Source: Welwitschia mirabilis (Eukaryota; Gnetophyta; Gnetopsida; Welwitschiales). From it: a stretch of DNA of 35,252 bases. The stretch covers positions 154,880,854-154,916,105 of the forward strand of contig JBOZIK010000001.1 in assembly GCA_051453625.1 (NCBI GenBank). Direction: 5' to 3'. Each line of letters starts with the position of its first letter. The first letter of the stretch is position 1. A program made the position numbers and the translations under genes. The notes under the pieces were generated by a model. The model was given only the letters and a program-made list of their open reading frames with translations, was not told the DNA's origin and ran no database searches. Positions 31,202 through 35,252 of the stretch are shown one piece after another.

Positions 31202-31360
31202 TTATATAACACCTAACTGTAATTACCCTAATTAAGCATGTTTTAATAACATTATTAACTAACATGCACAATGGAGCTTATGATCAATTCCTATTTAGAC
31301 CCCATTAAAACATTATAAGATTTAAAATAATTAAATAACATAATTTCTACTTAACTATAC

Positions 31361-31614
31361 ACCCTTTTGGTTTGCATACAATAACAATGTTAAAATTGTA
31401 TTCTATATTTATTTCTAACTTTTTTTTTCCAGCACATNNNNNNNNNNNNNNNNNNNNNNNNNNNNNNNNNNNNNNNNNNNNNNNNNNNNNNNNNNNNNNN
31501 NNNNNNNNNNNNNNNNNNNNNNNNNNNNNNNNNNNNNACCCTTTTGGTTTGCATACAATAACAATGTTAAAATTGTATTCTATATTTATTTCTAACTTTT
31601 TTTTTCCAGCACAT
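31361..31614. other. Assembly gap (100 N, 31438-31537) with identical 77-base flanks
   Basis: 31361-31437 and 31538-31614 are identical base for base, including a run of nine T. The other LTR has this stretch once (about 12089-12165). The gap is therefore most likely an unmerged overlap of contig ends, and the true sequence is probably 177 bases shorter here. Confidence 0.93.
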
Positions 31615-33644
31615 AAAGATATCTTGTATAAAGTTGATGGGATGTTAACTTATTTTATCATATACAATGGATAAATTTTAGGATAGTGCCTAACTAATAT
31701 AATAAGAGGTTACAAGTTCTGTTAATGGCACTTTAGCTCAATATTTGATCACCCTCTAAACATGAGTTGGTTCTACTTTAAATTGTAGACTATATAAACA
31801 TGGGTGAGCTCAAGTCCATTGGATTAGACTTCACTTTGATATATCCCTAATATAATTGAAAAACAGTACATGAGGTGGATGCGTGATTATAAATGGCTCC
31901 TTATTTCTTGAAGCGTCTTAAGATAGTACAACATAATCCTTTGATAGTAAGGGCTTAAGATATTATATCAGAGTAACTCCGTGCAAGGCAGGAGAGTGGT
32001 GATCAAATCCACTTTTAGAAGGATTTATGAATAAAAGTACAATGCAACCCACCTTGGTGATTAAAATAGGGATGAATAATTATTAAGATTATCTTCATTT
32101 AGCTAAATGAACACTCCATAAAAATACAAGCTTATAATTATGTGGATATTTAGTGGAATATTTACTTAATAAAAATAATTCTGATCATCATTGGATTTAT
32201 TTTAAGAAAATAATCATATAGAAAAAAAAAAGAGTATATAAGCATCTTTTTAATTTTTATATAAAAGGAAAATCATATATTTGTAAAGCATAATAGTGAA
32301 AATAAATGAAATGAAACATTCCTTTATTATTCTACATTATCATAATTCTTTCCAAATAAGACACATTAATACATCCAAGCTCTATTGTAGAAACATGCTT
32401 CATTCATGGGACTAAGTGAAATTCTAAACACCTTTTATAAATTCTAAGTATCTATATCAAAATAAGATTAAGTAAAATATATATATTATCAAAAAAATAA
32501 TAATAAAGCTAAATGATTGAACTACACATCTCTATAATTATTAAGTAGACAACCTTTAATGTTTATGCTTGAAATGTAAGAATAAGGGTCTAAATACTAA
32601 TAAAAAGAATATAAAAATGATTAAAAAGTTTAACTTAAATAAAATTCACATACAGTATTTAAAATAATTGAATACTTGCATTAGATAATTTTATACCATT
32701 GTTAAAATTATTTATAAATTTTCTTAGCTTTTACAAGGCATTGAAATTAAAAATTTCTAATTAATCATTTAAAAATGTAAAAATAGATTATACTTACTTT
32801 CTTAAACTATACTCATTGTACTGTCCCTAGAAATAATTTTATTAAATATAAATTAGTATAGATATATCTTCTCAGATCAAACTTTGACTATAAAAATAGC
32901 ATAAATTTTAGAGTTGCTAAAATAATACCCTTTACTAACATGGCTATAACTTTTAATCTACTTGGAGTTTTTAAGTTATTAAATAATTTTTTGAAATCTT
33001 GTTGGATTCTATATATATTGGACTATTTAGTTTTTGCTAGAAATTCTTGTAAATTTTAAAAACTAAGACTTTTTACTTATTATTTTCTACTTTTAATTTT
33101 TGGGTTATTTTCATAAAATAAATTTTAAACATTATTTTACTCATAGAAAAATTAATTTTTTAAAACTTTAAAATTTATAACATGATTTAAACCTACACAA
33201 ATAATTTCAAAAAGTTTTACTTAGTATTGAATAAATATGGCTTTCTTAAGTTATACTTCACTTTTGGGAAAAAGTAAACTTTAATTAAACTAAAAATAAG
33301 AGAACTTATAATAATTTATAGGAAAAAATTCAATTAAACTAACTAAGAGTTAATAATAGAAATAAGTATTCAAAATATATAAAACATAATGATAAGCAAT
33401 ATAAACTCAACTTACAATCATAAATAATTCATTAAATACCATGAGCCTTAGGATTTTCTACGAAGGAGTGCCTAGCATAAATAGATTCTTGAGGATAAGA
33501 CTCATTTATCCTAACAAGACTCTAGTGCCAATTTGATATATAATACATTTCAAGAATAAGATAATTTAAAATAACATGGGTATGCAAAATTATAGCAAAC
33601 CCCCTAGTCCTTTAGCCAAAATATTCAATACACACATAGAAGCT

Positions 33645-33890
33645 AAGCATGTTAAGAGGTTTCTCAACTATATTTGTTATCTTAGTCTATGCCAATGGGA
33701 GAGAAAATATCCATTCATAGTTTCATCAAATAAGCATGTAAAGAAATCCCTCAAATCTCTCCCCTATCTTAGCCTATACTAATGGAAGAGAAAATATCTA
33801 TTGGTAGGCCCATCAACTAAGCATGTAAATAGATCCCTCAAATCTCTCCATTATCTTAGTATCAGCTAATGGGAGGGACAAATAACTACA
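33645..33890. repeat. LTR minisatellite A in the 5' LTR, about 3 units
   Basis: Units start near 33645, 33732 and 33819, each opening AAGCATGT. The left LTR has about two units. Confidence 0.8.
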
Positions 33891-34280
33891 TTGATACTAC
33901 AATCATATGCATAGGCCTAATGCAATAAATGGAGCTCAAACTCTTATGAAAGAAGAACCTGCTTTAAGAAAAAAAGATTAATGATCGTTGAAGAAGATTA
34001 ATAAAGCCTTAAGCTCTAAGATTCTAGCTTTAAGCTTCCAAGTTTTGAGCTTTAAGCTTCAAGCTCTAAGGTCCAATATCCAAGCTCTAAATCTACACTT
34101 AAGAGGATGAAATATTAAAAATAAATTTTGGTAGCATAAACTTGCTTGAGGAATACTAGTTTGATAAGAAAGAAGAGGGCTCTATTGATAGATAAATGGT
34201 ATATCAAAGATCCTTGATATAATTAGATAAATCCTAGCCATATATTTTATCTACAAGATAAATAAATATCTTTTAATTAA

Positions 34281-34410
34281 TAAGATTAATTAATAACAAG
34301 TTGAATGAACTTTGTATAAAAATGGTATGAACATATGAATGACTAGTGATAAGATTGATTAATGAGAAGTTATAAGAGCTTGTATAAGAAGTGAAAGTAA
34401 TGTGAATGAC
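34281..34410. repeat. LTR minisatellite B in the 5' LTR, about 2 units
   Basis: Units start near 34281 and 34350, opening TAAGATTAATTAATAA and TAAGATTGATTAATGA. The left LTR has about four units. Confidence 0.75.
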
Positions 34411-35252
34411 AAAAGGAATCTTATGTATTATTCATGTAACTAATTGAGATGATAATTTACTTGCTTTAATTAATAATATTAACTACATGCATCATTTCCT
34501 CATGCTAATTCCTTATTAATCCTTCGTAGGTTCATAATCAATTCAAAACATATTTAGAATGCATTGAAAGAATAAATGCACCAATTTCAAAATTCCATAT
34601 TATGTAATAAAAAAAATATTTTATGTATAAAGTACTTCTATAGATATCAATGAGGATAAAATTCATGATAGAATAAATTCTACTCATTTATTCTTTTTGG
34701 TTTATGAATAAGAGTGCATGTTATTCTTCACATGTTTACACTCTTCATGATCCATCACATTAATAACATAAATCGTAAGAGAGGAATTTCATAATTGACT
34801 TTAAGAAAAATGTCATAATGGAGTATAACAAAATTTCATAGTTAAACATAGTAATCTTTTACTTTTTTACTTGAACATAGTTCTGTTACTGTTTACTTAC
34901 TTATTAGTCTTTCACTTTTACCAAGTAATTTAGTTTTCTTTATTTTTAGATTTGAATAAGGCACATGGATAAATGATTAAAATAAAGATGTCACATGCCA
35001 TTTTTGTAGAAATTAAATTAATATTTTACACCTTCATATAAATGTTTCAATTTAACTATTAAACCATGTACATAATTTGTCTAATAATAAATAGGTTTAT
35101 TTAGTATTAAAATTCTTATAAGTATTATTATTATTTAACATAATAAAATAGTTTAAAACTAAGATTAATTAATTAAGTGATCTTATAAGTACCTATAAAT
35201 CAAAATATATGTTTGGCATAAGAAATATAATACATTATTAATTGTAAGGCTA

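Larger units (their letters stand above)
11951..35252 (-). mobile_element. Giant-LTR Ty3 chromovirus (Tekay/Del-like), interrupted by a copia element
   Basis: Two related direct copies of about 3.9 kb flank an internal region that on the minus strand reads gag, protease, RT, RNase H, integrase and chromodomain. The primer site sits next to the upstream (right-hand) copy and the pol end next to the downstream (left-hand) copy, so all parts agree on minus orientation. The LTR starts TGTTATATCCC and ends GGGTGTTACA. The internal region without the copia insert is about 5.6 kb, which is normal for this lineage, whereas 3.9 kb LTRs are at the large end. The right-hand LTR is cut by the window end, about 130 bases short by comparison with the left copy, so the target duplication cannot be checked. 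Confidence 0.85.
31205..35252 (-). repeat. Chromovirus 5' LTR, cut by the window end
   Basis: Homologous to 11951-15851 from TATAACACC (TGTAACACC in the other copy) to the last base, which corresponds to about 15717 there. Some 134 bases should lie outside the window. It contains a 100-N gap with duplicated flanks and different repeat numbers in the two minisatellites. No gene is seen. Confidence 0.88.

Noticed and set aside
31372-31674. Plus-strand open frame of 100 codons containing a repeated peptide
   Set aside because: The repeated peptide is the duplicated 77-base gap flank read twice through N; it is an assembly artefact in an LTR.
33576-33782. Plus-strand open frame of 68 codons
   Set aside because: It lies in LTR minisatellite A and the matching part of the other LTR is closed.
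1-35252. Host genes, tRNA or rRNA genes
   Set aside because: I found no exon-like series, no tRNA promoter boxes with a cloverleaf, and no rRNA-like sequence on reading both strands; a covariance-model search was not possible here.

Overview
This window looks like intergenic, repeat-packed DNA from a flowering-plant nuclear genome. It is strongly AT-rich and poor in CpG. I found no intact host gene, rRNA, tRNA or CRISPR. Almost everything recognisable is decayed LTR retrotransposon or tandem repeat. The species cannot be told from the sequence.

Layout. (1) About 1-6160, minus strand: remains of a Ty3-type element of the Athila kind, in the order gag, protease, reverse transcriptase (RT), RNase H, integrase from high to low coordinates. 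(2) 6691-7141, plus strand: a short LTR followed by a decayed initiator-Met tRNA primer site, facing a minus-strand element end whose LTR starts at 7363. (3) 7412-9387: unclassified AT-rich sequence with a 156-base foldback. (4) 9388-11950: a tandem array of about 29 units of about 91 bp. (5) 11951 to the window end: a minus-strand Ty3 chromovirus (Tekay/Del-like) with very long LTRs of about 3.9 kb. Its 3' LTR is 11951-15851. The internal region has a chromodomain remnant, integrase, RNase H, RT, protease and gag out to 20423, and its primer site is at 31190-31201. Its 5' LTR starts at 31205 and runs past the window. (6) 21253-30992, plus strand: a Ty1/copia element (Sirevirus-like, tentative) nested in the chromovirus leader. 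It has two LTRs of about 1.2 kb, primer site, gag, protease, integrase, RT, RNase H, an extra post-pol reading frame with an acidic tail, and a polypurine tract.

Order of events inferred from nesting: the 91-bp array came first, the chromovirus inserted inside it, and the copia element then inserted in the chromovirus leader. All reading frames are broken. Most stops I could place are what C-to-T change (or G-to-A on the other strand) makes from Trp, Gln or Arg codons, as expected after long cytosine methylation. Several catalytic residues are lost.

Two 100-N gaps need care. The one at 31438-31537 is flanked by the same 77 bases on both sides, so it looks like an unmerged contig overlap. The one at 25531-25630 separates two diverged copies of the same 560-base integrase segment, so the copia element may be a join of two copies or an internal duplication.

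I did not find a new gene system. The 91-bp array, the repeat-number differences between the two giant LTRs, and the post-pol reading frame deserve the most attention.
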